The translations under genes and the position numbers were made by a program. Below, piece by piece: positions 24,640-33,689 of a stretch of 64,000 bases of DNA (within the stretch, counting starts at the first letter, position 1; every line of letters starts with the position of its first letter). The DNA is from Variovorax sp. IB41 (GTDB lineage Bacteria; Pseudomonadota; Gammaproteobacteria; Burkholderiales; Burkholderiaceae_C). The stretch lies in NCBI RefSeq assembly GCF_016405905.1, contig NZ_JAEFCB010000011.1, positions 163,033-227,032 on the forward strand, read 5' to 3'. The notes below the pieces were generated by a model. The model had not been told where the DNA came from, searched no databases, and saw only the letters and a list, made by a program, of their open reading frames with translations.

Positions 24640-27600
24640 ATGAATCTCTCTAAATTCTTCATCGACCGGCCGATCTTTGCCGGCGTGCTGTCGCTCTTGA
24701 TGCTGATAGCCGGCCTGATCGCGCTGCGGGGGCTCCCGATCTCGGAGTACCCGGAAGTCGCGCCGCCTTCGGTGGTGGTGCGCGCCCAGTACCCGGGCGC
24801 CAACCCCAAGGTGATCGCCGAAACCGTGGCCACGCCGCTGGAAGAGCAGATCAACGGCGTCGAAGGCATGCTCTACATGGGCAGCCAGGCCACGACCGAC
24901 GGCGTGCTCACGCTGACCGTCACGTTCCGCCTGGGCACCGACCCGGACAAGGCCCAGCAGCTGGTGCAGAACCGCGTCTCGCAAGCCGAGCCGCGCCTGC
25001 CCGAGGAAGTGCGGCGCCTGGGCATCACGACCGTCAAGAGCGCGCCTGACTTGACGATGGTGGTCCACCTCGTGTCGCCGAACAACCGCTACGACATCAA
25101 CTACCTGCGCAACTACGCGGTACTGAACGTGAAGGACCCGCTCGCACGCATCGAAGGCGTGGGCCAGGTGCAGATCTTCGGCGGCGGCGATTACTCGATG
25201 CGCGTCTGGCTCGACCCGCAGAAGGTCGCGCAGCGCGGCCTCTCGGCCAGCGACGTGGTGGCTGCCATCCGCGGCCAGAACGTGCAGGCCGCGGCCGGCG
25301 TGGTCGGCGCATCGCCGGGCCTCTCGGGCGTGGACATGCAGCTGTCGATCAATGCGCAAGGGCGCCTGCAGAGCGAAGAAGAATTCGGCGACATCATCGT
25401 CAAGAGCGGCACCGACGGCGCCGTGACGCGCCTTCGCGACATCGGCCGCCTGGAGATGGGCGCCGCCGACTACTCGCTGCGCTCGCTCTTGAACAACGAC
25501 CCGGCCGTCGGCATGGGCGTGTTCCAGGCGCCGGGCTCCAACGCGCTCGACATTTCGTCCAACGTTCGCAAGACGATGGCCGAGCTCAACAAGAACATGC
25601 CCGAGGGCCTGGAATACCGCATCGCCTACGACCCGACGCAGTTCGTGCGCGCATCGATCGAGTCGGTGATCCACACGCTGCTCGAGGCCATCATGCTGGT
25701 GGTGCTGGTGGTGATCCTGTTCCTGCAGACGTGGCGCGCGTCGATCATTCCGCTCTTGGCCGTGCCGGTGTCGGTGATCGGTACCTTCGCGGTGCTGCAC
25801 ATCCTCGGTTTCTCGATCAATGCGCTCAGTCTCTTCGGGCTGGTGCTGGCGATCGGCATCGTGGTGGACGACGCCATCGTGGTGGTGGAAAACGTCGAGC
25901 GGAACATCGAAGCCGGATTGACGCCGCGCGAGGCGACCTACCGCGCGATGCGCGAAGTGTCCGGGCCCATCATCGCGATCGCGCTGGTGCTGGTGGCCGT
26001 GTTCGTGCCGCTCGCATTCATCAGCGGTCTCACGGGCCAGTTCTATCGTCAGTTCGCGGTGACCATCGCGATCTCGACGGTGATCTCGGCGATCAATTCG
26101 CTCACGCTCTCGCCGGCGCTCGCAGCCCTCTTGCTGCGCGGCCACGACCAGCCGAAGGACGCATTGACGCGCGGCATGGACAAGGCCTTCGGCTGGCTTT
26201 TCCGCGGCTTCAACAAGCTGTTCCATCGCGGTTCGGAGGCCTACAGCGGCGGCGTGAAGAACGTCATCTCGCGCAAGGCCCTGATGCTGGCGGTCTACGT
26301 CGCGCTGATCGCGGTGACCTTCGGCCTCTTCAAGGCGGTGCCCGGCGGGTTCGTTCCGGCGCAGGACAAGCAGTACCTCATCGGCTTTGCCCAACTGCCC
26401 GACGGTGCCACGCTCGACCGCACCGACGAAGTGATCCAGCGCATGGGCGAGATCATGAAGAAGAACCCGAACGTGGAAGACGCCATCGCCTTCCCGGGCC
26501 TGTCGATCAACGGCTTCACCAACAGCTCCAACTCGGGCATCGTGTTCGCCACGCTCAAGCCCTTCGACCAGCGCAAGCGCGCCGATCAAAGCGGCGGTGC
26601 GGTGGCGGGCCAGCTCAATGGCGCGTTCTCCAGCATCCAGGACGCATTCATCGTGATGTTCCCGCCGCCGCCGGTGGCGGGCTTGGGCACCACGGGCGGC
26701 TTCAAGCTGCAGATCGAAGACCGCGCCTCGGTCGGCTACGACCAGATGGACCAGGCAGTGAAGGCCTTCATGGCCAAGGCACAGGCCGCGCCCGAGCTCA
26801 CGGGCATGTTCACGAGCTGGCAGGTCAACGTGCCGCAGCTGTACGCGGACATCGACCGCACCAAGGCGCGCCAGCTCGGCGTGCCGGTGACGGACATCTT
26901 CGACACGATGCAGATCTACCTGGGCAGCCTGTACGCCAACGACTTCAACAAGTTCGGCCGCACGTATTCCGTGCGCGTCCAGGCCGATGCGCCTTACCGC
27001 GCCCGTGCCGAAGACGTGGGCCTCTTGAAGGTGCGCTCGACCTCGGGCGAGATGGTGCCGCTGGCCGCGTTGATGAAGGTGAATTCGACCTTCGGACCGG
27101 AACGCGCCATGCGCTACAACGGCTACCTCGCCGCCGACATCAACGGCGGCCCGGCACCCGGCTATTCGTCGGGCCAGGCGCAAGACGTGATCACCAAGAT
27201 CGCGGCCGAGACGCTGCCCAAGGGCGTGAGCTTCGAGTGGACCGAGTTGACGTACCAGGAAATCCTGGCGGGCAACTCCGCCTTCCTGGTGTTCCCGCTG
27301 GCCATCCTGCTGGTGTTCCTGGTGCTGGCCGCCCAGTACGAGAGCCTGACGCTGCCGATCGCGATCATCCTGATCGTGCCCATGGGCATCATGGCCGCGA
27401 TGGCGGGCGTATGGATATCGGGGGGTGACAACAACGTCTTCACGCAGATCGGGCTGATCGTGCTGGTGGGGTTGAGTGCGAAGAACGCGATCCTGATCGT
27501 GGAGTTCGCACGGGAGCTCGAGTTCGCCGGACGCACGCCCATCCAGGCCGCGATCGAAGCGAGCCGCCTGCGCCTGCGCCCGATCCTGATGACCTCGCTG

Positions 27601-27924
27601 GCCTTCGTGATGGGTGTGCTGCCCCTGGTGCTCTCGACCGGCGCGGGCTCGGAGATGCGCAAGGCCATGGGCGTGGCGGTGTTCGCCGGGATGATCGGGG
27701 TGACGGCCTTCGGCCTGTTCTTGACGCCCGTGTTCTACGTGCTGCTGCGCCGCCTGGCAGGCAACAAGCCGCTCAAGCTGCATGGCGAAGTGCCGCATGG
27801 CGAGGAGTTCGTCTCGGCGGGGCACCCGGCCGCACCGGCCCCGTCTTCGCACGGTGGTTCGGGCGGTGGCGGTCTGCACCCGGTGCCGGCGTCGCCGCGT
27901 CCCTCGCACGGGTCGCATGACTGA
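24640..27924 (+). CDS. RND multidrug efflux pump (CeoB/BpeF/MexF-like)
   Basis: 1094-aa proton/drug antiporter of the HAE1 RND family. It begins with the standard NLSKFFIDRPIFAGVLSL membrane segment and has the expected two halves, each with one helix followed by a large periplasmic loop and then five helices. The proton-relay aspartates lie in the fourth helix (LAIGIVVDDAIVVVEN, near residue 410). The start VEGMLYMGSQATTDG block of the first loop is typical of the MexF subgroup. The C-terminal tail is Ser/Gly/His-rich (HGGSGGGG) and longer than usual. It should form a trimer with the adaptor and the outer-membrane protein encoded on either side. Confidence 0.93.
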   Translation: MNLSKFFIDRPIFAGVLSLLMLIAGLIALRGLPISEYPEVAPPSVVVRAQYPGANPKVIAETVATPLEEQINGVEGMLYMGSQATTDGVLTLTVTFRLGTDPDKAQQLVQNRVSQAEPRLPEEVRRLGITTVKSAPDLTMVVHLVSPNNRYDINYLRNYAVLNVKDPLARIEGVGQVQIFGGGDYSMRVWLDPQKVAQRGLSASDVVAAIRGQNVQAAAGVVGASPGLSGVDMQLSINAQGRLQSEEEFGDIIVKSGTDGAVTRLRDIGRLEMGAADYSLRSLLNNDPAVGMGVFQAPGSNALDISSNVRKTMAELNKNMPEGLEYRIAYDPTQFVRASIESVIHTLLEAIMLVVLVVILFLQTWRASIIPLLAVPVSVIGTFAVLHILGFSINALSLFGLVLAIGIVVDDAIVVVENVERNIEAGLTPREATYRAMREVSGPIIAIALVLVAVFVPLAFISGLTGQFYRQFAVTIAISTVISAINSLTLSPALAALLLRGHDQPKDALTRGMDKAFGWLFRGFNKLFHRGSEAYSGGVKNVISRKALMLAVYVALIAVTFGLFKAVPGGFVPAQDKQYLIGFAQLPDGATLDRTDEVIQRMGEIMKKNPNVEDAIAFPGLSINGFTNSSNSGIVFATLKPFDQRKRADQSGGAVAGQLNGAFSSIQDAFIVMFPPPPVAGLGTTGGFKLQIEDRASVGYDQMDQAVKAFMAKAQAAPELTGMFTSWQVNVPQLYADIDRTKARQLGVPVTDIFDTMQIYLGSLYANDFNKFGRTYSVRVQADAPYRARAEDVGLLKVRSTSGEMVPLAALMKVNSTFGPERAMRYNGYLAADINGGPAPGYSSGQAQDVITKIAAETLPKGVSFEWTELTYQEILAGNSAFLVFPLAILLVFLVLAAQYESLTLPIAIILIVPMGIMAAMAGVWISGGDNNVFTQIGLIVLVGLSAKNAILIVEFARELEFAGRTPIQAAIEASRLRLRPILMTSLAFVMGVLPLVLSTGAGSEMRKAMGVAVFAGMIGVTAFGLFLTPVFYVLLRRLAGNKPLKLHGEVPHGEEFVSAGHPAAPAPSSHGGSGGGGLHPVPASPRPSHGSHD

Positions 27925-27954
27925 TCGCATCAACGATCAAGAAGAAAGTTCATC

Positions 27955-29445
27955 ATGAAATTCGCATTCCAACCTTTGGTTCGCAACGCCTTGCTGCCGC
28001 TGGTCGCCGCCCTGGCGCTGGCCGGTTGCGCGACGGTGCCCTCCGGCGTGCCGGAGATCCAGACCACGGCGCAGTTCAAGGAGCAGGGCGCCACGCCGCC
28101 GGCCGGCTTCACGAAGGCGCTGCCTTCGGAAGCGCAGGCGCGCGGCGCCTGGTGGCTGGCGTTCAACGACCCGGTGCTCAATGCGCTGGTCGAGAAGGCC
28201 GATGTCAACAACAACAACATCCAGGCCGCCGCGGCCCGGCTGGCCGAGGCCCGCGCGCTCGCGCGCAGCGCCAACGCCGACCGGCTGCCGCAGATCGGCC
28301 TGGGCGCGGGTGCCAACCGCGGCGCGGGCCTGGACAAGGCCACGGCCAGCGTTTCGCCGGGCACCATGACCAACATCGGCGCCACGTTCTCGTACGAAGT
28401 GGATTTGTTCGGCCGCCTCTCGGGCGCCAGCAACGCGGCCAAGCTCGATGCCGCCGGCCGCGAAGGCCTGCTGCAGAGCACGCGTCTCGCGGTACAGGCC
28501 GAAGTGGCGCAGACCTACCTGCAGCTGCGCGCGCTCGACGCCGAACGCGCACTGATGCGCGAGACGGTCGACGCCTACAGCGACACGCTGCGCCTTACGC
28601 AGCGCCGCCAGGCGGCCGGTGACATCGCCGAGCTCGATGTGGCGCGGGTGCAGACCGAGGTGTCGTCCACCGAATCCGATGCGCTGGCGCTCGACCGCCA
28701 ACGCGCCCAGGTCGAGCATGCGCTCGCGGTGCTGGTGGGCGATTCGGCCTCCAGCTTCGGCGTGCGTACCGACGAATGGGCGACAGCGCTGCCGGCCATT
28801 CCGCCCGGCGTGCCCGGCACGGTGCTCACGCGCCGGCCCGATGTGTCGGCCGCGCAGAACGCGGTGCTCGCGGCGCAGGCCCGCGTCGGCGTGGCACAGA
28901 CCGCATGGTTCCCGGACATCTCGCTGACCGGCGCCGCCGGCTACGCCTCGCCCGAGATCGGCGACCTCTTCAAGTGGTCGGCCCGCTCGTGGGGCGTGGG
29001 TGCGCTGCTGTCGCTGCCGATCTTCGACGGCGGCCGCCGCGAGGCCGGCCTGCAGGGCGCCAACGCCCAGCTCGACGGCGCGCTGGCCAGCTACCGCACG
29101 CAGGTGCTGGTGGCGTTCCAGGAGGTCGAAGACCAGCTGGCCGCCATCCGCATCCTGCAGGAACAGTCGGTGGTGCAGGCCAAGGCGGTGTCGTCGGCCC
29201 AGCGGGCGACGAGCCTGTCGGACACGCGCTATCGCAATGGCTACATCAGCCAGCTCGACCTGCTCGACGCACGCCGGAGCGAATTGCGCAACCGTCGCCA
29301 GGCGCTGCAGGTGAAGTCGGCGCAGTACCAGGCCGCCGTGGGCCTGATCCGCGCGATCGGCGGGACGTGGGAAGTGCCGGCGGCAACCGCTTCGGCTGCC
29401 CCGGCCGCTACCCCTGCTGCTGCGCAGAAGGTGGCGACGCGCTGA
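27955..29445 (+). CDS. RND efflux outer-membrane lipoprotein (NodT/OprM family)
   Basis: 496-aa outer-membrane factor. The lipoprotein signal peptide ends in the lipobox LAGC with Cys25, so the mature protein should be lipidated. Two repeated halves of the TolC fold follow: GAWWLAFNDPVLNALVEKA near residue 60, YEVDLFGRLSGA near 145, and in the second half RPDVSAAQNAVLAAQARVGVAQTAWFP and SLPIFDGGRREA. It ends with an Ala-rich tail. It is 30 bases after the pump gene and completes the tripartite system. The last 38 bases overlap an oppositely oriented small gene. Confidence 0.93.
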   Translation: MKFAFQPLVRNALLPLVAALALAGCATVPSGVPEIQTTAQFKEQGATPPAGFTKALPSEAQARGAWWLAFNDPVLNALVEKADVNNNNIQAAAARLAEARALARSANADRLPQIGLGAGANRGAGLDKATASVSPGTMTNIGATFSYEVDLFGRLSGASNAAKLDAAGREGLLQSTRLAVQAEVAQTYLQLRALDAERALMRETVDAYSDTLRLTQRRQAAGDIAELDVARVQTEVSSTESDALALDRQRAQVEHALAVLVGDSASSFGVRTDEWATALPAIPPGVPGTVLTRRPDVSAAQNAVLAAQARVGVAQTAWFPDISLTGAAGYASPEIGDLFKWSARSWGVGALLSLPIFDGGRREAGLQGANAQLDGALASYRTQVLVAFQEVEDQLAAIRILQEQSVVQAKAVSSAQRATSLSDTRYRNGYISQLDLLDARRSELRNRRQALQVKSAQYQAAVGLIRAIGGTWEVPAATASAAPAATPAAAQKVATR

Positions 29446-29656
29446 TCTTCTGGAGCTCCGCGACGCCCAGTGCCAGGGCGTTGGAGTAGGTGGCCTGCGG
29501 CTTGGCGGCCGAGCGGAACACCCGATAGTCGAGGGTGTCGCGGGTGTCGTGAAGGTCTGAGTGGCCGCTGTTGTCGAGGGCTTCGAGCAGGGTCCAGTAG
29601 AACTGGCCCGGCTCGCGTTCCTCGACCGTGAGCGCCAGGTCGTTGAGAGCGGGCAT
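29408..29656 (-). CDS. Small conserved-looking hypothetical protein
   Basis: 82-aa protein from ATG 29656, acidic in the middle: ALTVEEREPGQFYWTLLEALD then SDLHDTRDTLDYRVFRSAAKPQ. The periodic, well-mixed composition and avoidance of Arg/Ala runs argue for real coding. It overlaps the 3' end of the outer-membrane factor gene by 38 bases on the other strand. I do not recognise a family. No signal peptide or membrane helix. Upstream start codons up to 29719 exist in frame but would add an unlikely stretch. Confidence 0.55.
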   Translation of the reverse strand: MPALNDLALTVEEREPGQFYWTLLEALDNSGHSDLHDTRDTLDYRVFRSAAKPQATYSNALALGVAELQKISASPPSAQQQG

Positions 29657-29812
29657 GGGTCCGTGGTGGCAAGGCATTGAGGTGTCTTGTATACGGACAA
29701 ACGACGCCCCCGGATTCAAAACGCAACTGCATCCCCGGCCGCCTGCGTGAAAGATGCCGCATTTCGGCCGCCCGATTCGGGGGCGCGCCGGCGCTCAACG
29801 ACAATCCGGCCC

Positions 29813-31279
29813 ATGAGTTCAACGGCGAAAAGCAGGCCGGCGCGGTGCGTCATGGTCCTGGGCACCACCAGCGGCGCCGGCAAGAGCTGGCTGGCCACGG
29901 CGCTGTGCCGCTGGTACGCGCGGCAGGGGCTGAAAGTGGCGCCCTTCAAGGCGCAGAACATGAGCAACAACGCCCGCGTGGTCGATGGCGGCGAGATCGG
30001 CAGCGCCCAGTACTTCCAGGCGCTGGCGGCCAACGCCGTGCCCAACGTGCGCATGAACCCGCTGCTGCTCAAGCCCGAGCGCGACACCCACAGCCAGGTC
30101 GTCCTGATGGGGCAGGTGAGCGAGGCGCTCTCTGCCTTGCCCTGGCGCGGGCGCAGCGAGCGCGTGTGGCCGCAGATCGCCGGGGCGCTCGACGCACTGC
30201 GGGCCGAGAACGACGTGGTGGTGATCGAGGGTGCGGGCTCGCCGGCCGAGATCAACCTCATGGCCAGCGACATCGTGAACCTGCGCGTCGCCCGCTACGC
30301 CGAGGCCCGCTGCCTGCTCGCGACCGACATCGACCGGGGCGGCGCCTTCGCGCACCTCTACGGCACCTGGGCGCTCTTGCCCGAGGCCGACCGGTCTCTG
30401 TTGCATGGCTTCGTGCTCAACAAGTTTCGCGGCGACGCCTCGCTGCTGTCGCCCGCGCCCGAGAAGCTGCAGGCGCTGACCGGCGTGCCCACGGTCGCGA
30501 CGCTGCCGATGTGGTGGCAGCACGGCCTGCCCGAAGAAGACGGCGTGTTCGACGACCGCAGCCGCGCGAGCGGCAAGGTGACGAAGACCGTGGCCGTCGT
30601 CGCCTACCCGCGCATCAGCAACCTCGACGAATTCCAGTCGCTCAAGAACGTGCCCGGCGTGCGGCTGGTCTGGGCGCGCACGCCCGCCGACGTGGCCGGC
30701 GCCGACTGGATCGTGCTGCCCGGCTCCAAGCACACGAGCGGCGACCTCGCGTGGCTGCGCGCGCAGGGGCTGGACAGCGCCGTGGCCACGCATGCATCGC
30801 GGGGCGGCGTGGTGCTGGGCATCTGCGGCGGGCTGCAGATGCTGGGCGAGGCGCTGGTCGATCCGCACGGCATCGACGGCAACGCACCCGGCCTCGGCCT
30901 GCTGCCGCTGGTGACGGTGTTCGAGCGCGAGAAGACCGTGCGCCATCGCAGCGCCACCTTCGGCGCGCTGACCGGCGACTGGGCCGCGCTCTCGGGCGTG
31001 CCGATGGCCGGCTACGAGATCCACCACGGCCAGACCGCCGCGCACCCGCAGATGGCGCAGGACGGCCACGCGGTGATGCCCGAAAGCCTCGCCTGGCAGA
31101 ACGCGCGCGGCAATGTGCTCGGGCTGTACCTTCACGGCCTCTTCGAGGATGCGGCGGTGCTGCATGCGCTCTTCGGCGCGGCGGCGCCCACGCTGGACAG
31201 CACCTTCGACGGCCTGGCCGATTTCATCGACACCCATTTCGACGCCGGCGTGCTTGCCGGCCTGATTGAATCCGCATGA
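29813..31279 (+). CDS. cobQ: Cobyric acid synthase (glutamine-hydrolysing)
   Basis: CobQ/CbiP amidates the b, d, e and g carboxylates of adenosylcobyrinic acid a,c-diamide with glutamine and ATP. The 488-aa protein has the dethiobiotin-synthetase-like ATP domain first (MVLGTTSGAGKSWLATALCR, then KAQNMSNNARVV with the CobQ-specific QNMSNN), VIEGAGSPAEINL in the middle, and a class I amidotransferase domain last. The nucleophile Cys is in VLGICGGLQMLG, with the His in GYEIHHG. Start ATG 29813 fits the family N-terminus. It opens the second cobalamin operon and overlaps cobT (ATGA). No B12 riboswitch is visible in the 156 bases upstream. Confidence 0.95.
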   Translation: MSSTAKSRPARCVMVLGTTSGAGKSWLATALCRWYARQGLKVAPFKAQNMSNNARVVDGGEIGSAQYFQALAANAVPNVRMNPLLLKPERDTHSQVVLMGQVSEALSALPWRGRSERVWPQIAGALDALRAENDVVVIEGAGSPAEINLMASDIVNLRVARYAEARCLLATDIDRGGAFAHLYGTWALLPEADRSLLHGFVLNKFRGDASLLSPAPEKLQALTGVPTVATLPMWWQHGLPEEDGVFDDRSRASGKVTKTVAVVAYPRISNLDEFQSLKNVPGVRLVWARTPADVAGADWIVLPGSKHTSGDLAWLRAQGLDSAVATHASRGGVVLGICGGLQMLGEALVDPHGIDGNAPGLGLLPLVTVFEREKTVRHRSATFGALTGDWAALSGVPMAGYEIHHGQTAAHPQMAQDGHAVMPESLAWQNARGNVLGLYLHGLFEDAAVLHALFGAAAPTLDSTFDGLADFIDTHFDAGVLAGLIESA

Positions 31280-32325
31280 ACGACACGATTCCCTCTATTC
31301 CCACCCTTTCCGACATCACCGATGCCGCGCTGGCAGCCAGGCTGCAGCACGCGATCGACAACAAGACCAAGCCGCTCGGCGCGCTGGGCCGGCTGGAGAC
31401 GCTGGCCCTGCGGATCGGCGCGATCCTGGGCGGCGAAACGCCGGTGCTCGAAGCGCCGCAGATGCTGGTCTGCGCGGGCGACCATGGGCTCGCGGCGCGC
31501 GGCGTCTCGGCGTATCCGAGCGACGTGACCTGGCAGATGGTCGAGAACTTCCTCGCGGGCGGCGCGGCGGTGAGCGTGCTCGCGCGGCAGCATGGGCTCG
31601 CGCTGACGGTGGTCGATTGCGGCGTGCGGCGGGACTTTCAGGCCCGTCCGGGGCTGGTGTCGCGGCGGATCGCCGCCGGGACGGCGGATGCGTCGGCCGG
31701 CCCAGCCATGACCGCCGCGCAGTGCGCGCAGGCCATCGCCAATGGGCGCGAGGTGGTGCGCGTGCTGCCGGGCAATGCCTTGTTGCTGGGCGAGATGGGC
31801 ATCGGAAACAGCTCGTCGGCGGCGCTGCTGCTGACGCGGCTCGCGGGGCTGGACATCGGCGCCTGCACGGGGTCGGGCACCGGTCTCGACGCGGCGGGGC
31901 TCGCACGCAAGCGCGAGGTGCTGGGCGAAGTGCTCGCGCTGCACAAGGGCGCGACTGCGCCGCTCGACGCGCTGGCCGCATTCGGCGGTTTCGAGGTCGC
32001 CACGCTCGTCGGCGCCGTGTTGCAGGCGGCGGAAGAGCGCCGCGTGATCGTTGTCGACGGCTTCATCGCCAGTGCCGCGGTGCTCGTCGCACAAGCGCTG
32101 CAGCCGCATGTGACGCAGCGCTGCGTGGCCGCGCACAGCTCGGCGGAGCCGGGGCATGCGTTGCTGCTGAAGCACCTAGGGCTGGAGCCGCTGCTGAACC
32201 TCGATCTGCGCCTGGGCGAAGGCTCGGGCGGCGCGCTGGCCTGGCCGCTGCTCGAATCGGCCTGCCGCATCCTGCGCGAGATGGCGAGCTTCGAGGCGGC
32301 GGGCGTGTCGCGCAAGGACGCCTGA
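31276..32325 (+). CDS. cobT: Nicotinate-nucleotide--DMB phosphoribosyltransferase
   Basis: CobT activates the lower ligand by converting dimethylbenzimidazole and nicotinate mononucleotide to alpha-ribazole phosphate. 349 aa, standard length. Family blocks: NKTKPLGALGRLETLALRIG near residue 30, VCAGDHGLAARGVSAYP near 70, GEMGIGNSSSAALLL near 175, and a C-terminal RLGEGSGGALAWPLL with the probable catalytic Glu before GSGG. It uses the DMB made by bluB at 2786. It overlaps cobQ by four bases and precedes cobS by six bases. Called cobU in Pseudomonas naming. It is unrelated to the cobaltochelatase subunit also named CobT. Confidence 0.95.
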   Translation: MNDTIPSIPTLSDITDAALAARLQHAIDNKTKPLGALGRLETLALRIGAILGGETPVLEAPQMLVCAGDHGLAARGVSAYPSDVTWQMVENFLAGGAAVSVLARQHGLALTVVDCGVRRDFQARPGLVSRRIAAGTADASAGPAMTAAQCAQAIANGREVVRVLPGNALLLGEMGIGNSSSAALLLTRLAGLDIGACTGSGTGLDAAGLARKREVLGEVLALHKGATAPLDALAAFGGFEVATLVGAVLQAAEERRVIVVDGFIASAAVLVAQALQPHVTQRCVAAHSSAEPGHALLLKHLGLEPLLNLDLRLGEGSGGALAWPLLESACRILREMASFEAAGVSRKDA

Positions 32326-32331
32326 GCTTTG

Positions 32332-33126
32332 ATGAAAGGCCTTCGTCATTTCCTGCTCGCGCTGCAGTTCTTCACCCGCGTGCCGGTGACGGGGACGCTC
32401 GCGGCATGGGTCGGGTTCAGTCCGCAGATGCTGCGGGCGAGCGCGGCGCATCTGCCCGGCATCGGGTGGCTCGTGGGCGGTGTGGCGGCGCTGGTCTTCG
32501 TGGCCGTGGGTATCGGACTGCAGAGCGTGGCGGGCGCATTCGCCGCGGCGGTGCTGAGCACCGTCGCCACCGTGATGCTGACCGGCGCCTTCCATGAAGA
32601 CGGCCTCGCCGACGTCGCCGATGGCCTGGGCGGTTCGGCCAACCGCGAGCGCGCACTGGAGATCATGAAGGACTCGCGCATCGGCGCCTTCGGTGCCGTC
32701 GCGCTCGTGCTCGCGCTGGGCCTGAAATTCGCGCTGCTCGCCACGCTGGCCGGGCGCGGGCTGGAGGCGGTGGCCGTGGCGATCGTCGGGGCGCACGTGC
32801 TGTCGCGGCTCGCGCCGCTGTTCCTGATCCGCTGGCTGCCCTATGCCGGCGACAGCGGGGCGAGCAAGGCGAAGCCGCTGGCCGATGCGATCGGCGGCGG
32901 GGCGCTGGTCATCGCGGTGCTGTGGTCGGTGCCTGCCGTGGCGCTGCTGCTGTGCGCGCATGACGTGGTGCATGTCGTCGCTGCGCTGCTGGCTGTCGTG
33001 GTTGCGGCAGGCTGGATGGCGCGTCTCTTTATCCGCCGCTTGCAGGGCTTCACGGGCGACGGGCTGGGTGCGACGCAGCAGGTCTGCGAACTCGCGATCT
33101 ATCTCGCGCTGGCCTGGCAGGCATGA
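32332..33126 (+). CDS. cobS: Adenosylcobinamide-GDP ribazoletransferase
   Basis: CobS (CobV in Pseudomonas) joins adenosylcobinamide-GDP and alpha-ribazole (phosphate) at the inner membrane. 264 aa with about six to seven membrane helices. It opens with LRHFLLALQFFTRVPV; MLTGAFHEDGLADVADGLGG near residue 80 carries the acidic residues needed for Mg2+ binding, and KDSRIGAFG follows. Start ATG 32332; a TTG one codon upstream would add one residue. This is the nucleotide-loop step, not the cobaltochelatase ATPase that shares the name cobS. It overlaps the phosphatase gene downstream (ATGA). Confidence 0.93.
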   Translation: MKGLRHFLLALQFFTRVPVTGTLAAWVGFSPQMLRASAAHLPGIGWLVGGVAALVFVAVGIGLQSVAGAFAAAVLSTVATVMLTGAFHEDGLADVADGLGGSANRERALEIMKDSRIGAFGAVALVLALGLKFALLATLAGRGLEAVAVAIVGAHVLSRLAPLFLIRWLPYAGDSGASKAKPLADAIGGGALVIAVLWSVPAVALLLCAHDVVHVVAALLAVVVAAGWMARLFIRRLQGFTGDGLGATQQVCELAIYLALAWQA

Positions 33127-33686
33127 GAAAGCTCTGGCTGCTGCGGCATGCGCCCGTGATCGCGGCACCCGGCCTCTGCTACGGCGCGACCGACCTCGAA
33201 GCGGGAGCCGAAGCCACGCTGGCCGCCGCGCAACGCATCGCGCCCTTGCTGCCGGCCGGCATCGCGCTGCGCAGTTCGCCGCTGCGGCGTTGCGTCGCGT
33301 TGGCCGATGCCATCGCGGCGCTGCGCCCGGACCTGGCCGTGCAGCACGACGCCCGCCTCGCCGAGATGAGCTTCGGCGCGTGGGAAGGGCAGCCGTGGTC
33401 CGCCATCGCGCGCGAGGAGTTCGAGGCCTGGACCGGCAATTTCGCCGACGGCATCGCCGGCGCGAGCGGCGAGAGCGTGCGCGCCTTCATGCAGCGCGCG
33501 GCCGAAGCGCACGACGAATGGCTGTCGGGCGAGGGCGATGCGCTGTGGGTCACGCACGCCGGTGTGCTGCGCGCAGTGACGCTGCTGCAGCGCGGCATCC
33601 GCTGCCCCGCAAACGCCGCCGACTGGCCCGCGGGTGAACTCGCGTTCGGCAGCTGGCTCACTTTCGAACACCCTCCAGTCGGCTGA
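33123..33686 (+). CDS. cobC: Alpha-ribazole / adenosylcobalamin-phosphate phosphatase
   Basis: 187-aa histidine phosphatase that removes the phosphate left on alpha-ribazole or adenosylcobalamin 5'-phosphate. The phosphate-binding RHG-type motif is LLRHAP at residues 6-11 (His9). SSPLRRCVALADAIA supplies the second Arg, the conserved Glu is in LAEMSFGAWEG, and the second His is in LWVTHAGVLRA. It ends the second cobalamin operon, overlapping cobS by four bases, and its stop lies three bases from the stop of a convergent gene. Histidine phosphatases are widespread, so the role rests partly on operon context. Confidence 0.85.
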   Translation: MRKLWLLRHAPVIAAPGLCYGATDLEAGAEATLAAAQRIAPLLPAGIALRSSPLRRCVALADAIAALRPDLAVQHDARLAEMSFGAWEGQPWSAIAREEFEAWTGNFADGIAGASGESVRAFMQRAAEAHDEWLSGEGDALWVTHAGVLRAVTLLQRGIRCPANAADWPAGELAFGSWLTFEHPPVG

Positions 33687-33689
33687 TAA

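Noticed and set aside
24475..27933. Minus-strand open frame of 1152 codons opposite the RND pump
   Set aside because: Antisense shadow of a clear MexF-type gene; the product is His/Arg-rich low-complexity sequence.
29657..29812. Possible cobalamin riboswitch before cobQ
   Set aside because: Neither the B12-box-like GCCACTG pattern nor the usual conserved core was found by eye in the 156 bases, and the space is short. A covariance-model search would settle it.
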